Assembly: GCA_965229625.1 (NCBI GenBank)
Contig: CBDDJJ010000001.1
Location: 2,232,001 to 2,296,000 of the forward strand
DNA from: JANQIO01 sp965229625
Lineage (GTDB): Bacteria > Pseudomonadota > Gammaproteobacteria > Pseudomonadales > Halieaceae
DNA: 64,000 bases
Reading direction: 5' to 3'
Shown here: positions 1 to 9,589 of the stretch, in pieces
Position numbering within the stretch: the first letter of the stretch is position 1
Layout of the letters: the number at the start of each line of letters is the position of its first letter
Position numbers and translations under genes: made by a program
The notes under the pieces: model-generated
The model's input: only the letters and a program-made list of their open reading frames with translations
Databases searched by the model: none
Told to the model about the DNA's origin: nothing

Positions 1-1
1 A

Positions 2-439
2 AAACAGTTCCCGGAAATCGTCGATTTTTACCTGCCGCCGGAGGGTTGCTCCTACCGGCTGGCGGTTATCACCATGCGCAAGGAATACCCCGGCCATGCC
101 AAGCGCGTGATGTTCGGCGCCTGGAGTTTCCTGCGCCAGTTTATGTACACCAAGTTCATCATCGTTACTGACGACGACGTCAATGCACGCGACTGGCAGG
201 ATGTGATCTGGGCGATGACCACCCGCATGGACCCGCAGCGCGACACGGTGATGATCGACAATACGCCCATCGACTACCTGGACTTCGCCTCACCGGTGTC
301 CGGGCTGGGCTCCAAGATGGGCCTGGATGCGACCAACAAATGGCCCGGCGAAACCGATCGCGAGTGGGGCCAGCCGATCATCATGGACGCCGACGTCAAA
401 GCCCGTGTGGACGCCCTTTGGGATGAGCTTGGCATCTAG
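2..439 (+). CDS. ubiD: UbiD family 3-polyprenyl-4-hydroxybenzoate decarboxylase, C-terminal part
   Basis: This is the last 145 codons of a gene that begins before the window. UbiD decarboxylates 3-polyprenyl-4-hydroxybenzoate in ubiquinone synthesis, using the prenylated flavin made by UbiX. The C-terminal block is typical of the family: an MRKEYPGHAK stretch, then KFIIVTDDDVN, then the conserved end region around DNTPIDYLDFASP and GSKMGLDATNKWPGE. No catalytic N-terminal residues are visible because of the truncation. The frame is open from base 2. The downstream gene starts 77 bases later on the same strand behind its own possible -10 box, so it may be separately transcribed. Confidence 0.93.
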   Translation, partial: KQFPEIVDFYLPPEGCSYRLAVITMRKEYPGHAKRVMFGAWSFLRQFMYTKFIIVTDDDVNARDWQDVIWAMTTRMDPQRDTVMIDNTPIDYLDFASPVSGLGSKMGLDATNKWPGETDREWGQPIIMDADVKARVDALWDELGI

Positions 440-483
440 CCGGGCCCAGGCACAGCCTCGATCAAATACCGAAACCCCTGGGC

Positions 484-489
484 TATACT
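484..489 (+). promoter_or_regulatory. Possible -10 box upstream of the 517 gene
   Basis: A TATACT hexamer lies 27 bases before the start codon, and GGAG sits just ahead of the ATG. No convincing -35 was seen, so this is a weak call. Confidence 0.3.
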
Positions 490-516
490 AGCCGCCGTTC
501 AGTTTGGAGCACCTGC

Positions 517-2139
517 ATGAGCCGCATCAGTACCTATATCGTCCTGTTCCTGACGCTTGTCCTGGTGGTCTACCTGGCCTTCCTGGACACCCTGGCCAAG
601 CCGGTGTTCGAGCGCATCGCCACGGAGCAGTACGGGGCGGAAGTCAGCATCGACCGGCTCAGTTTGAAACCCTTTGTCGGCAAGGCTACCCTCTACGACC
701 TGCAGGTCGCCGATCGCCGCGATGCCATGCGCAACCTGGTGCAGGCCGATCGTGTCTACGTGAACATCGACATCATCAAGCTGGCGGAGAACGTGGTGGA
801 TGTCTCCGACATGGAGATCGACGGGCTGCTGGCCTTCGCCCCACGCCAGACGCCGGCGACCATCCTGCGACCGCTGGTCGAAGAGGGCAGCGGCATTGAC
901 CAGGTGGGCCTGCCAAACTTTGAGATTCCGGATGTGGACCGCCTGCTCGACGAACAGCGCGACGCGCTGGTGGGCGAGGTGCAGACCCTGCAACAGACCT
1001 TCGAGGGCACCCAGCAGAAGTGGCAGCAGAACATCGACTCCATTCCCGGCGAGGAAGATATCAACGCCTGGGAAGACCGCATTCGCGCGGTCAAAAACAC
1101 CGACAAACCGCTGCAGGCCTTGCAGGCCGCCACCGAAGTGAAAGCGGTGATCGCCGAGGTCAATGCGGAGCTGGAACGCCTCAGGAACCTGCAGCAGGAG
1201 TTTCGCGGCGACATGCAAATGCTGCGCGAGCAGGTCGAGCTGGCCGGTAAGCTACCGGAAAAATACACCCAACGCGTGGTCACTTCCCTGGGCCTGTCCA
1301 GTGAGCAGGTAGCCCAGCTCGGCCAGCGGGTACTGCGCGGTGACCTCGACGGCCTGTTGCAACAGGTGCTGGCGCCGCTGGCCTTCAATCAAAGCGGCGA
1401 GGCCGCCAGCCAGGAGCAGGCCCTGCCGATCTTCGTACGCCGCGCCGCGGTGAACGGCAGCCTGCTGCCTTCGGCCGCGGGCCTGTCTGTAAACGGCGAG
1501 CTCAAGGATTTTGCCTGGCCGCTGGAGAACGCCGACCAGGTGGCCACGCTGCTGCTGCAGGGTTCCAGCCTCGACGGCGGCCGGCTGGCGATCAACGCCA
1601 ACGTGGACCACCGCGGCGAACCCAGCGACACCGTTACCATCGACGTTGACCACCTGCCATTGAAAGATATGAGCCTGGCGGGCACAGAAACCCTAGCCGT
1701 CACCCTGCTGCAAACCCTCGCCAGTGTCAGCGGGGAACTCAAGGTGCAGGGCGGCCAGCTGAGCGGCGGCTTCACCAACCGCTTCTCCGAGACTCAGTTC
1801 GATACCCGCCTGCTTGAGGGCGCCGGGCAGTCTGCCGAATTGCTGTCGCGGGTGCTGGCGGCCACGACCGACTTCATGATGCAGTTGGATTTCTCCGGCA
1901 CACTCACAGAGCCGCAAATCAGCCTGGCTTCGGATATGGACCAGCTATTCCAAGCCACCCTGGAAGGGGCGATACGCGAGGGCGTGACAGAACTGACCAA
2001 TGAGCTGCAACTGAGGATGAGCGACCAGATCGGCCCGCAGCTCACCGGCGCCCGTGACCAGTTCGGCGCCCTGGAGGCCCTGCAGCTTGACCTGGGGAAG
2101 AAGCTGGCGGAACTGAACACCCTCGCCCGGCAAGAATAG
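517..2139 (+). CDS. Membrane-anchored envelope protein, AsmA/TIGR03545-like
   Basis: A 540-residue protein with one N-terminal membrane segment (about residues 7-25) and a long extracytoplasmic part. Residues 30-110 resemble the start of AsmA-like proteins (KPVFERIATEQYGAEVSID, then an IDG... strand). Residues 140-260 are a charged, probably coiled-coil stretch. The C-terminal half again has repeated beta-strand character and ends in another helical segment. This layout resembles the TIGR03545 family of conserved gammaproteobacterial proteins of unknown role. The ATG is preceded by GGAG at good spacing. A link to lipid transport or envelope maintenance is inference from AsmA resemblance only. 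Confidence 0.7.
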   Translation: MSRISTYIVLFLTLVLVVYLAFLDTLAKPVFERIATEQYGAEVSIDRLSLKPFVGKATLYDLQVADRRDAMRNLVQADRVYVNIDIIKLAENVVDVSDMEIDGLLAFAPRQTPATILRPLVEEGSGIDQVGLPNFEIPDVDRLLDEQRDALVGEVQTLQQTFEGTQQKWQQNIDSIPGEEDINAWEDRIRAVKNTDKPLQALQAATEVKAVIAEVNAELERLRNLQQEFRGDMQMLREQVELAGKLPEKYTQRVVTSLGLSSEQVAQLGQRVLRGDLDGLLQQVLAPLAFNQSGEAASQEQALPIFVRRAAVNGSLLPSAAGLSVNGELKDFAWPLENADQVATLLLQGSSLDGGRLAINANVDHRGEPSDTVTIDVDHLPLKDMSLAGTETLAVTLLQTLASVSGELKVQGGQLSGGFTNRFSETQFDTRLLEGAGQSAELLSRVLAATTDFMMQLDFSGTLTEPQISLASDMDQLFQATLEGAIREGVTELTNELQLRMSDQIGPQLTGARDQFGALEALQLDLGKKLAELNTLARQE

Positions 2140-2234
2140 CCCCGTTCACCACACGGCTTGATCTGCATTCTGGCGCGGGCCGGAAGCCTGTGTTTCACTA
2201 GCCCACAAGTTCCGGTAACAACAAGGAGTGTGGG

Positions 2235-3143
2235 ATGTTCAAGCAAGCCCTGCTGGCTTTCAGCCTGGTGGCCAGTTCAGCCGCAATGGCGGAGGAAGTG
2301 CTCAATTTCAACGCCAGCAAGCGCTCCTGCGTGGCACATTCCAATAGCAGTTGGGGATACTACGGACAGCTGTCCCAGCCGCAGTCGGACGCACGCCAGA
2401 ATATCCTGCTACCCAATGATTGGGGCCTGCGGTATGCATCATGTGGTCGCTCACTGGCGCCCCTGCATCGACAGTCACCGATCGAGCTGCCTGCGCTACA
2501 GGCTTTAGCCGGCGGCGAAGACGAGGGTATTCGTTTTCGTGGCAGCGCAAATGCCAGGGTCATCGTGGAACACAATTGTCATACGGTACAGTCCACACTG
2601 ACCGACGACTCGCTGCGCACCCTGGAGCTGGCAGGCCAGGAATATCGGCTGTTGCAGTTTCACATCCACACGCCCAGTGAACACGTCATCGACGGCGGCG
2701 AAGCGGGCACCAGCAACTACCCTGCCGAAATTCACTTTGTACATGCGGCGGTGGACGAGAACGGAGATATCGACGGTGGGCGGCTTGCAGTTGTGGGGCT
2801 GTTTGTGGACGTAGCGCCAAGCGCCCCACTGCCAAAAATTGATGAATTCTTCAGCAGTATGGCGCGCGACTACCAGGGTGTGGCCACAACACCGGGCAAA
2901 CCCATCACTGTAAACCTCAACAAGCTGACACGCAGCGGCAGCAAGTACTGGCGCTACCAGGGCTCCCTCACCACGCCGCCCTGTTCGGAAACGGTAGAAT
3001 GGCTGGTAATCGAAGAGCCCCTGGTGGTGTCGATGGAGACTTATCAGGCAATACAGTCGGCCAAGCTGGACGTAGGTATCGCCAATGCCAGGCCGCCGGC
3101 CTTGCCCACGGCTGAACACAAGCTGCGATTTGGGCTACGTTAG
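2235..3143 (+). CDS. Alpha-class carbonic anhydrase, exported
   Basis: A 302-residue zinc enzyme interconverting CO2 and bicarbonate. A signal peptide (MFKQALLAFSLVASSAAMA) directs it to the periplasm. The family hallmarks are clear: an RQSPIELP strand, the zinc-ligand histidine pair in QFHIHTPSEH, the third ligand region in AEIHFVHAAVD, and the substrate-pocket motif YQGSLTTPPCSE near residue 245. Two extra cysteines near the N-terminus could form a disulfide. It is followed after 21 bases by an AraC-type regulator on the same strand, which may be co-transcribed. Periplasmic alpha-CAs usually help supply CO2 or bicarbonate across the envelope; the use here is not shown by context. Confidence 0.93.
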   Translation: MFKQALLAFSLVASSAAMAEEVLNFNASKRSCVAHSNSSWGYYGQLSQPQSDARQNILLPNDWGLRYASCGRSLAPLHRQSPIELPALQALAGGEDEGIRFRGSANARVIVEHNCHTVQSTLTDDSLRTLELAGQEYRLLQFHIHTPSEHVIDGGEAGTSNYPAEIHFVHAAVDENGDIDGGRLAVVGLFVDVAPSAPLPKIDEFFSSMARDYQGVATTPGKPITVNLNKLTRSGSKYWRYQGSLTTPPCSETVEWLVIEEPLVVSMETYQAIQSAKLDVGIANARPPALPTAEHKLRFGLR

Positions 3144-3164
3144 CATCGCCGGCAATCGTCACCT

Positions 3165-4094
3165 ATGACCTCACTCATTCGCCACCACGTCTACGCCGAA
3201 ACCATTGAACAGTACTGGGAGGTCCTGGCCAGGAATGGATGGGAGGGAAGCGTTTGCCAAACTGCCCCGGGGCAACTAGCCGTTGAGTTCAGCATGCTAC
3301 AAACAGGCGGCTTTTCGGCCTTCAAAACGCAGCTCGGAACGGCTTCTGCGCGCGAGATGCAGGCACCCGGTGAAGGGCTAACCCTGGGACTCATCATCCC
3401 CGCCGGTAACAACAACCGCTGGTGTCAACACCAGCACGACAGCGCCGTCGTGCTGAAAATGCCAGAGACGGATTTCACGGCCTCGAACAATCACGGTATC
3501 AGAGGCTATCAGTTCCACTTTACGCCTGAATTACTCGAACGCCTGCAGCGACTGCTGGATATCCCCAGGCTACCGCCTGCAAATTCTTCGCTGCTCTCCG
3601 AAATTGACAGCAGTCGTTGCTCGGCACTCATGGGCATCTCAGATAAGCTCTGGGGAGTAGCTCAGGGCCGCCAGGCGCTGGAACTGGCGGAGGCACTGCT
3701 GATCGAAATGCTCCTGGAGTGTACCCGGCAAAACGTGATGGCAGGACGCACAGACCCTGTCCGACGACGACGCATTTACACACACGCCCGCGAATACATG
3801 CACGCGCACATGGCCGATGACCTGTCTCTTGCGGAGCTCTGTGAATACCTGGGATGTAGCCGGCGCTCACTCACACAAGCCTTTTCGGAAAACCTCGGTA
3901 TTCCGCCAAAACAATACCTCAAAATGCTGCGCCTCAACCGTGTACGTACCTTATTACAGAACCCGTCCGCCCAGTTCAGCAACGTGACGGATACTGCCAA
4001 CATCCATGGTTTCTGGCACATGGGCCAGTTCGCAAGAGACTACCGCGGCTGCTTTGGAGAACTACCCTCCGAGACACTGGCCCGTAGCCGCTAG
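3165..4094 (+). CDS. AraC family transcriptional regulator
   Basis: A 309-residue regulator. Residues about 1-190 form a ligand-sensing domain like that of the AraC-binding-like group, without a signal or membrane segment. The C-terminal 100 residues carry the two helix-turn-helix units: LSLAELCEYLGCSRRSLTQAF, then the second helix around FWHMGQFARDYRGCFGELPSE, where many family members have GF-hxxxFxRxFRxxFGxxPs. It begins 21 bases after the carbonic anhydrase gene. Targets could include that gene or the sulfatase that follows after a 185-base gap containing no other gene. The ligand is unknown. Confidence 0.88.
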   Translation: MTSLIRHHVYAETIEQYWEVLARNGWEGSVCQTAPGQLAVEFSMLQTGGFSAFKTQLGTASAREMQAPGEGLTLGLIIPAGNNNRWCQHQHDSAVVLKMPETDFTASNNHGIRGYQFHFTPELLERLQRLLDIPRLPPANSSLLSEIDSSRCSALMGISDKLWGVAQGRQALELAEALLIEMLLECTRQNVMAGRTDPVRRRRIYTHAREYMHAHMADDLSLAELCEYLGCSRRSLTQAFSENLGIPPKQYLKMLRLNRVRTLLQNPSAQFSNVTDTANIHGFWHMGQFARDYRGCFGELPSETLARSR

Positions 4095-4279
4095 CTCCAG
4101 CATCTTTCCTGTACAAAGCCTCAACGTAATTTCCGGCTGAATCGTCGCGCCGAGCTAGCGTGCCCAAAATTGATGGTGACAAAACACACAGAAGCTACAC
4201 TTTAGCTGAGAGGTAGCTGTGGTCCACAGCGCAGCGCTCCCCACACAAATCCTACGCAAAGAAAAAGAAAGGTAGCACT

Positions 4280-5998
4280 ATGACTATCAGAAAGATCACC
4301 GGGCTAATCGCAGCGCTCGCCTTCAGCGCCACAGCCGTTGCCAAAGACATCATTCATGATGCCGAGTTCTACATTGCCAAGGCCCAAAATGCAGAGCGCT
4401 GGGCTGAGGAAGACAACGCCTTGCAGCAGAAAATCGACGCTCTGCGCGAGAAATTCGGGCGTCCACCCAATCTGATCCACGTTATGTGGGATGACACAGC
4501 CTATGGCGACGTGGGCATCCCGGCCATCCAGCGGGTTCGCGGTCTCGACACGCCCACACTCAACCAGATGGCTGCTGAGGGTATGCTCTTTACCCGCATG
4601 TACACCGAAGTCGGCTGTACCCCCAGCCGCGCCGCCGCTCTGACCGGTCGTCTGGCGGTGCGTAGCGGCATGTACAACATCGGCATGCTGCGCGAGAGCC
4701 ACGGCATGAGAGCCGGTGAAGTCACCATGGCGGAAGTACTGAGCAAAGCCGGCTACGCCACCGCCTTCCACGGCAAGTGGCACCTCGGCGACATCGAAGA
4801 AAGCTACCCCCACAAACAGGGCTTTGATGAAGCGTTTTTCACCGGCTACAACCAAATCCTCTCCATCAACAATGCCATGGCCGAGCAAGCCAATGGCTCA
4901 ATCGGGCTTATGGAGGAGATTCTTCCCAAAGACCCCTACAAAATGGATGACACCTTCATCACCAAGGGCTGGGTACAGATTGCTGAGGGTACGAAGGGAG
5001 GCGAGACCTTACAGTGGGGCGATAACACCCACGACACCTACACCAAGATCGACCCGGAAGCGCAAAACCGCACGATCGAGTTTATCGAACGCCAGGCCAA
5101 GGCGGGTAAGCCATTCTATGTCGCCCACTATCCGAACCTGACCAGCTTTATTCCGGTGCAGAAAAAATGCGCGCGTGCCCGCAGCCTTCTGCAGGACGGT
5201 CTGCAATGCAATGTTGACCCGTTCATGAAGCGCCTCAACGACAAGCTGAAGGAACTGGGTATTGCCGAAAACACCTTGATTATCGCCATGGCCGACAACG
5301 GCCCCATGGCTCACAATCCGCCTCCCGGGCTGGGTATGGCAGAGACCATATTCCGTGGGGGTAAAGGTGACTTCCTCGAAGGCGGTGTGCGCGTTGTTGC
5401 GCAGGCCTATTGGCCCGGCATGATCGAGCCCGGGCAGGTCCCCGGAGATATCATTCATGAGACTGATATCTTTACCACGTTCGCCAGGCTGGCCGGTGCC
5501 ACCAGGCACATTCCCACCGACCGGGTGATCGACGGTATCGACCAGACAGCGCTGCTACTCAATGGCGACACCCATGGACGACGTGATCACGTATTCATCT
5601 ACGCGGGCCCGAATCTCGGCGCCATGGTGAAAGGTGACTACAAGCGCCACGTTATCTCCCCGGATCCGGTAGGCGAAGCCAGCGGCATCGGTGCCGCTTT
5701 CTACTTCCTGCCAGCGGACCCGCGCGAAAAGTCGCCGATGCTGGTGAACATGATTCACCTGAAGTCGCCTTTTAACCGCATGCGTCTGCGCCACGACATC
5801 TGGATCAAGAAGTATCCAAACAGCTCTGAGAAGACAGACGTGCCCTGGCAAGGCATCTCCAATGCCACACCGGAAGTCGAGGCCCTTGCAAATCCACCAT
5901 TTGGCCGCAAAGATCTGCCTTTCGATCCGTTGGAGTACATCGAAAACCTGGATGAGCTTCCCTTCGACCCGGACGCAGACCCAAGCCTGGGCCAGTAG
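4280..5998 (+). CDS. Secreted type I sulfatase (arylsulfatase family)
   Basis: A 572-residue hydrolase of sulfate esters. A signal peptide (residues 1-21) exports it. The formylglycine-forming motif C-T-P-S-R is at residues 113-117 (Cys113), followed by the usual AALTGR. The metal-binding aspartates are in MWDDTAYGD (residues 69-77), and the second signature GKWHLGD follows about 50 residues after the active Cys. A DNGP metal-ligand motif lies near residue 340. AAAGAAAGG precedes the ATG at good spacing. No sulfatase-maturating enzyme is encoded nearby. It is closed by a strong terminator at 6035-6060. The natural substrate (algal polysaccharide, aryl sulfate or lipid sulfate) cannot be told from sequence. 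Confidence 0.92.
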   Translation: MTIRKITGLIAALAFSATAVAKDIIHDAEFYIAKAQNAERWAEEDNALQQKIDALREKFGRPPNLIHVMWDDTAYGDVGIPAIQRVRGLDTPTLNQMAAEGMLFTRMYTEVGCTPSRAAALTGRLAVRSGMYNIGMLRESHGMRAGEVTMAEVLSKAGYATAFHGKWHLGDIEESYPHKQGFDEAFFTGYNQILSINNAMAEQANGSIGLMEEILPKDPYKMDDTFITKGWVQIAEGTKGGETLQWGDNTHDTYTKIDPEAQNRTIEFIERQAKAGKPFYVAHYPNLTSFIPVQKKCARARSLLQDGLQCNVDPFMKRLNDKLKELGIAENTLIIAMADNGPMAHNPPPGLGMAETIFRGGKGDFLEGGVRVVAQAYWPGMIEPGQVPGDIIHETDIFTTFARLAGATRHIPTDRVIDGIDQTALLLNGDTHGRRDHVFIYAGPNLGAMVKGDYKRHVISPDPVGEASGIGAAFYFLPADPREKSPMLVNMIHLKSPFNRMRLRHDIWIKKYPNSSEKTDVPWQGISNATPEVEALANPPFGRKDLPFDPLEYIENLDELPFDPDADPSLGQ

Positions 5999-6034
5999 CG
6001 GCTCACTTGATCGCACATGAGTATCCACTCGAAC

Positions 6035-6060
6035 GCCCGCAACATGCGGGCTTTTTTTTT
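6035..6060 (+). terminator. Rho-independent terminator after the sulfatase gene
   Basis: A perfect 6-bp stem (GCCCGC / GCGGGC) with loop AACAT is followed by nine T residues. It lies 36 bases after the sulfatase stop codon. Confidence 0.93.
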
Positions 6061-6073
6061 GTAGGTCACACCC

Positions 6074-7180
6074 ATGCAAAATTTGCCTGGCAGGCGCAAG
6101 TTTCTCAAAGCACTGATTCTGTTAACGGCTGTGGGACCGCTGCAGGGCAGGCTCGCCAGAGGGGCAGACAAGCTGCTCGATCTAAGAGCCGCGGGTTACC
6201 GTTTCCCGCGCACCGAGTCGCTTTTCAACGGCCAGGTCACGGTGGATGGCGCCAGCACCGTGTTCGAAAAAGCCGGCATCGGCGACATCAACACTGACAC
6301 CTTCAGTGGCGCGCAGCGGTATGACTTCGCGGAGATTGGCCTGCACCCGTTCATGCTGGCTCACGCCAACGATGGCTTCCGCGACTACACGCTGCTTCCC
6401 GTGTACCCGCTGCGGCTGTTTCGCCACAAGAGCATCTTCATCCGCAATGACCGCGGCATTGCCTCACCGGAGGACCTGAAGGGTAAACGCATAGCAACAC
6501 CAGGCTACTCCTCTACCTCCCTGACCTGGATTCGCGGCCTGCTGCAGGACGAGTACGGACTGAAACCGACGGATGTGGAGTGGGTGACCTCACGCCAGGA
6601 CTCCTCCGCCGGGGTCTCTGGCAAGGCCTCGGCGCAGGAGTCGGTGGTACCGAAGGGCATCAGCGTGTCCCAGGGGCCGGCGGGGATGGACGAGTCGGAA
6701 CTGCTGGTGGCGGGTGAAGTGGATGCATTGTTTCACGCCGCCGTGCCGCGCGCTTTTGTGGAAGGCCACCCCAGGGTCTCGAGGCTGTTCGAGGATTCGC
6801 GGGCCGTAGAGCAAGCCTACTACCGGAAGACGGGCATCTTCCCGATCATGCACGCGGTTGCGGTGCGCCAGTCGTTGTTGCAGGACCATCCCTGGCTGGC
6901 AGGGTCCATCTTCGATGCCTACTCGCAATCCAAGCAGGTGGCCTACCGGCAGATGGTGGGGATTGGCTGGGGCGCCGACATGCTGCCCTGGTACACCCAG
7001 GAAATGGAAAGCACGCGGGGCATCATGGGCGAGAACTTCTACAGCTACGGGCTGGAGGGCAACCGCAAATCCCTGGAGACGCTGTTTCGCTACTCCCATG
7101 AACAGGGGCTGTCCAGCCGCCGCCTGACCATCGACGAGTTGTTCCATCCGCTGGGGCGCGATCTGGAGGAGAAGGTTTAG
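6074..7180 (+). CDS. Tat-exported substrate-binding protein (NMT1/4,5-dihydroxyphthalate decarboxylase-like fold)
   Basis: A 368-residue periplasmic binding-protein-like polypeptide. The N-terminus has a twin-arginine signal (GRRKFLKA followed by a hydrophobic stretch), so it is probably exported folded. The body shows two-lobed binding-protein features: YPLRLFRHKSIFIRND, PEDLKGKRIATPGYSSTS and a C-terminal DELFHP end. These fit the group annotated as ABC substrate-binding proteins or 4,5-dihydroxyphthalate decarboxylase homologues. No permease or ATPase gene is adjacent, so it may be an orphan binding protein or an enzyme. The 3' end overlaps the convergent hemY gene by 4 bases. It lies just past the sulfatase terminator and is probably read separately. 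Confidence 0.72.
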   Translation: MQNLPGRRKFLKALILLTAVGPLQGRLARGADKLLDLRAAGYRFPRTESLFNGQVTVDGASTVFEKAGIGDINTDTFSGAQRYDFAEIGLHPFMLAHANDGFRDYTLLPVYPLRLFRHKSIFIRNDRGIASPEDLKGKRIATPGYSSTSLTWIRGLLQDEYGLKPTDVEWVTSRQDSSAGVSGKASAQESVVPKGISVSQGPAGMDESELLVAGEVDALFHAAVPRAFVEGHPRVSRLFEDSRAVEQAYYRKTGIFPIMHAVAVRQSLLQDHPWLAGSIFDAYSQSKQVAYRQMVGIGWGADMLPWYTQEMESTRGIMGENFYSYGLEGNRKSLETLFRYSHEQGLSSRRLTIDELFHPLGRDLEEKV

Positions 7181-8175
7181 CCGGCCTGCACTCCACCCAG
7201 CCGCTCCTGCTTCGGCTGCGGCAGGTCCGGCAGGTTGGATTCCCTCAGCATCAGCCCTTCCCGGTAGTACTGGGCGCTGAGCTCGCGCTCGCCAAGACTG
7301 AACAACAGGCGCGCCAGCTCGGCGCAGGCCTCGGGATTGGGCTGCAGCCGGTGGCTGGTTTCGAAGTACTCCCGGGCCTGGCCCCACAGGTTGTTGTGCA
7401 GGCTGATACGCCCCAGGCAAAGCATCAGGCTGGCATCCTCCGGGTGCTGCTTGAGCCAGCCCTCGGCCTGCTTCATGCGCCGGGCCGGGTCGCGGCCAGT
7501 GATGCGTCCGTATTGGGCCACCAGGCCACCGTCCCAGCCGCGCTTGATGGCACGGGTCAGCACTTTTTCCGCCTCCAGCGCATCGCCGGATTCCAGCAGC
7601 CGACGGCCGTAGTCTTCCACCAGGCGCGGGTTGTATTTGTGCGCGGCGGGAAACGCGGCCCAGGTTTCCTTGAGGCTGTCGCTCTCCGCCAGCAAGCCCA
7701 GGTAGGCGCGCTGCTCGAAGGCAGCCAGGGCCGGCTCACCGAACACCCGCTGTTTGCGAAGCTGTGGCATCAGGCCCAGCACTTCCTGCCAGTCGCCCTG
7801 GCCGTCACGGGCGCGGGCCAGCAGCCTGAGCTCCTGGGCGTGCAGCCGGCCGAGATCCTCGAGGGTGTCGATCACCTTCTGGGTGTCCCCCGCATCCAAC
7901 TGCATCTGACAGCGGGCCAGCATACTGCTGTAAGCCCTTCGCGACATCCACTCGGCCACCAGGCCGCGGGTGGCGAGAAAGCGACTCAAAACACGCAGCA
8001 GCAAGGCCAGCAGCAGGTAGAGGATGAACAGCAGCACCAGCCCCACCCAGAGGCTGGTTTCCAGGGTGTAATTGCCATAGGACACCAGCACATAGCCGGG
8101 ATCGGTTTCGATCAGCGCGATCACACCGACGCCGCCCAGCAGCATCGCCACCACCACCAGGAACAGGCGGCGCAT
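7177..8175 (-). CDS. hemY: HemY protoheme IX biogenesis protein
   Basis: A 332-residue inner-membrane protein. Two membrane helices lie at residues about 4-22 and 42-62, joined by a conserved loop (TDPGYVLVSYGNYTLETSLW). A large cytoplasmic or periplasmic TPR-like helical domain follows. This is the proteobacterial HemY family, co-encoded with hem genes but of uncertain biochemical role; it is distinct from the Bacillus oxidase of the same name. Its ATG shares one base with the hemX stop (TGATG), so translation is coupled. It is the last gene of the hemC-hemD-hemX-hemY cluster. Confidence 0.9.
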   Translation of the reverse strand: MRRLFLVVVAMLLGGVGVIALIETDPGYVLVSYGNYTLETSLWVGLVLLFILYLLLALLLRVLSRFLATRGLVAEWMSRRAYSSMLARCQMQLDAGDTQKVIDTLEDLGRLHAQELRLLARARDGQGDWQEVLGLMPQLRKQRVFGEPALAAFEQRAYLGLLAESDSLKETWAAFPAAHKYNPRLVEDYGRRLLESGDALEAEKVLTRAIKRGWDGGLVAQYGRITGRDPARRMKQAEGWLKQHPEDASLMLCLGRISLHNNLWGQAREYFETSHRLQPNPEACAELARLLFSLGERELSAQYYREGLMLRESNLPDLPQPKQERLGGVQAG

Positions 8176-9554
8176 CAGCCTTCCCTCACCGCGTGCCGTT
8201 CGTCAATCGCATCCTTGACCGCTTCCAGGGAGCGGCCGATATCCGGCAACTCGGCGCTGATGGTCACGGCTTCCAGCTCGGCCAGTTCAGCATCCAGGGC
8301 GTTGACATCGGCGGCATTGAAATCGAAGAACTCCGCCAGCCAGCGCCGCGTGGCCTCGAGGCTGGAGCGGTATAGCTGCGGGTTGCCTGCCAGCAGGGCT
8401 GCCTGGGCCTGGGCAATCTGCATGCGCAGGTTCTGGCGCACCAGTTGCTCCCACTGCGGGTCCATCAGGGCTTCAAAGGGTTCATCGCGGCGGCGAATCA
8501 CAATGTAGTCAGAGATCTTCTGCAATGCGGCCTGGATACCCAGCGACAGGCGCTCCTGCCAGCCGGCATCCGCCGGTACCGCCTCGCGCTGCTGCTCCAA
8601 TGACGGCAGCTCAAACAGGATCAGGCTGTCCACACGGCCGGCCAGGGCCTGCAACCTCAGCCAGGTGCCTTCGGTATCCACCCGGGGTACGGCACGCAGG
8701 GCGGCCAGGTCGGCGGCGATGGCCTCCCGGGCCGGGTACAGCGCGGTATCATCCAGCTCGCGCAGAATGGCGTCGGCACTGCCCAGCAGCGCCTGTGCGG
8801 AGGCGACGTCGCGCGCCATCAGCAGCCGCTGGTAGGCGAGCCGCAACAGGTATTCGGCCTCCGCCAGGGTCCAGTCGACGCGGTCGGTACTGCTGATCTC
8901 CAGCAGTTGCTGGCGTTGTCCGCGCAGCGAGGCCTGGACGGATTCCAGCGCGGCCCGCTGTTCATCCATCAGCTCGGCATTGCGGGCGCGCTCCTCGCTG
9001 AGACGATCAGCCACTTCGCTGGTGGCGCGCTGGCTGGCGGCAATGGCGTCAGCCACCGCCTCACGGGCAGCGTTTGCGGTGCCGGTGATCCGTTCCACAT
9101 CTTCATCAAGTCGCGCCTCGCGCTCATCCAGCAATTGCCGGCGCGCTTCCTGCTGCAGGTACAGCCAGCCGGAAAAACCTGCCGCCGCCATGGCCAGCAG
9201 CAAGGCCAGCACCGCCAGTCCCCGTCCCCCTGCTCTCGTGGGCGCATCGGCCTGGGCGAGTGGGCTTGATGGTGAACTTGAAGGCACCGGCTGTGGAGCG
9301 CTGACTTTCTCTGTCGCTGGTTTGGTCACAGCCGGTGACGGGGAGCCAACCGGGGTACCGGGTGCTGCATCCGGCTTCTGTTCGGGCTTCTGCTCTGGCT
9401 GGTGATCCGGCTTGTTCTCGGGTGGTGGCTCAGGCGGCGGTTCAGTCAGTTTTTCAGGCTGCTTGTCGTCCCGCTTTTCTTTTTCGCCACCTGACTGCTT
9501 GTCATCCGGTTTGCCCGGTTGCGATGGCGGCTTATCCTTGGGTGCGTCGCTCAA
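8175..9554 (-). CDS. hemX: HemX family membrane protein
   Basis: A 459-residue protein. The first about 100 residues are a low-complexity tail rich in Lys, Pro, Glu and Gln (repeats such as PPPEPPPENK). One membrane helix follows (LAVLALLLAMAAAGFSGWLYL), then a long coiled-coil and helical periplasmic domain, including WTLAEAEYLLRLAYQRLLMARD, which is strongly conserved in HemX. HemX was long annotated as uroporphyrinogen-III methyltransferase, but it lacks the methyltransferase domain; a scaffold role in heme synthesis is suspected. It sits 35 bases after hemD and overlaps the hemY start by one base. Confidence 0.9.
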   Translation of the reverse strand: MSDAPKDKPPSQPGKPDDKQSGGEKEKRDDKQPEKLTEPPPEPPPENKPDHQPEQKPEQKPDAAPGTPVGSPSPAVTKPATEKVSAPQPVPSSSPSSPLAQADAPTRAGGRGLAVLALLLAMAAAGFSGWLYLQQEARRQLLDEREARLDEDVERITGTANAAREAVADAIAASQRATSEVADRLSEERARNAELMDEQRAALESVQASLRGQRQQLLEISSTDRVDWTLAEAEYLLRLAYQRLLMARDVASAQALLGSADAILRELDDTALYPAREAIAADLAALRAVPRVDTEGTWLRLQALAGRVDSLILFELPSLEQQREAVPADAGWQERLSLGIQAALQKISDYIVIRRRDEPFEALMDPQWEQLVRQNLRMQIAQAQAALLAGNPQLYRSSLEATRRWLAEFFDFNAADVNALDAELAELEAVTISAELPDIGRSLEAVKDAIDERHAVREG

Positions 9555-9589
9555 TGTCTGTTCCGTCTTCCTGTCCAGAGGCGCCGCCG

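Noticed and set aside
499..1218. Open frame opposite the 517 gene
   Set aside because: It is antisense to a well-supported coding sequence in GC-rich DNA, with composition typical of a shadow frame.
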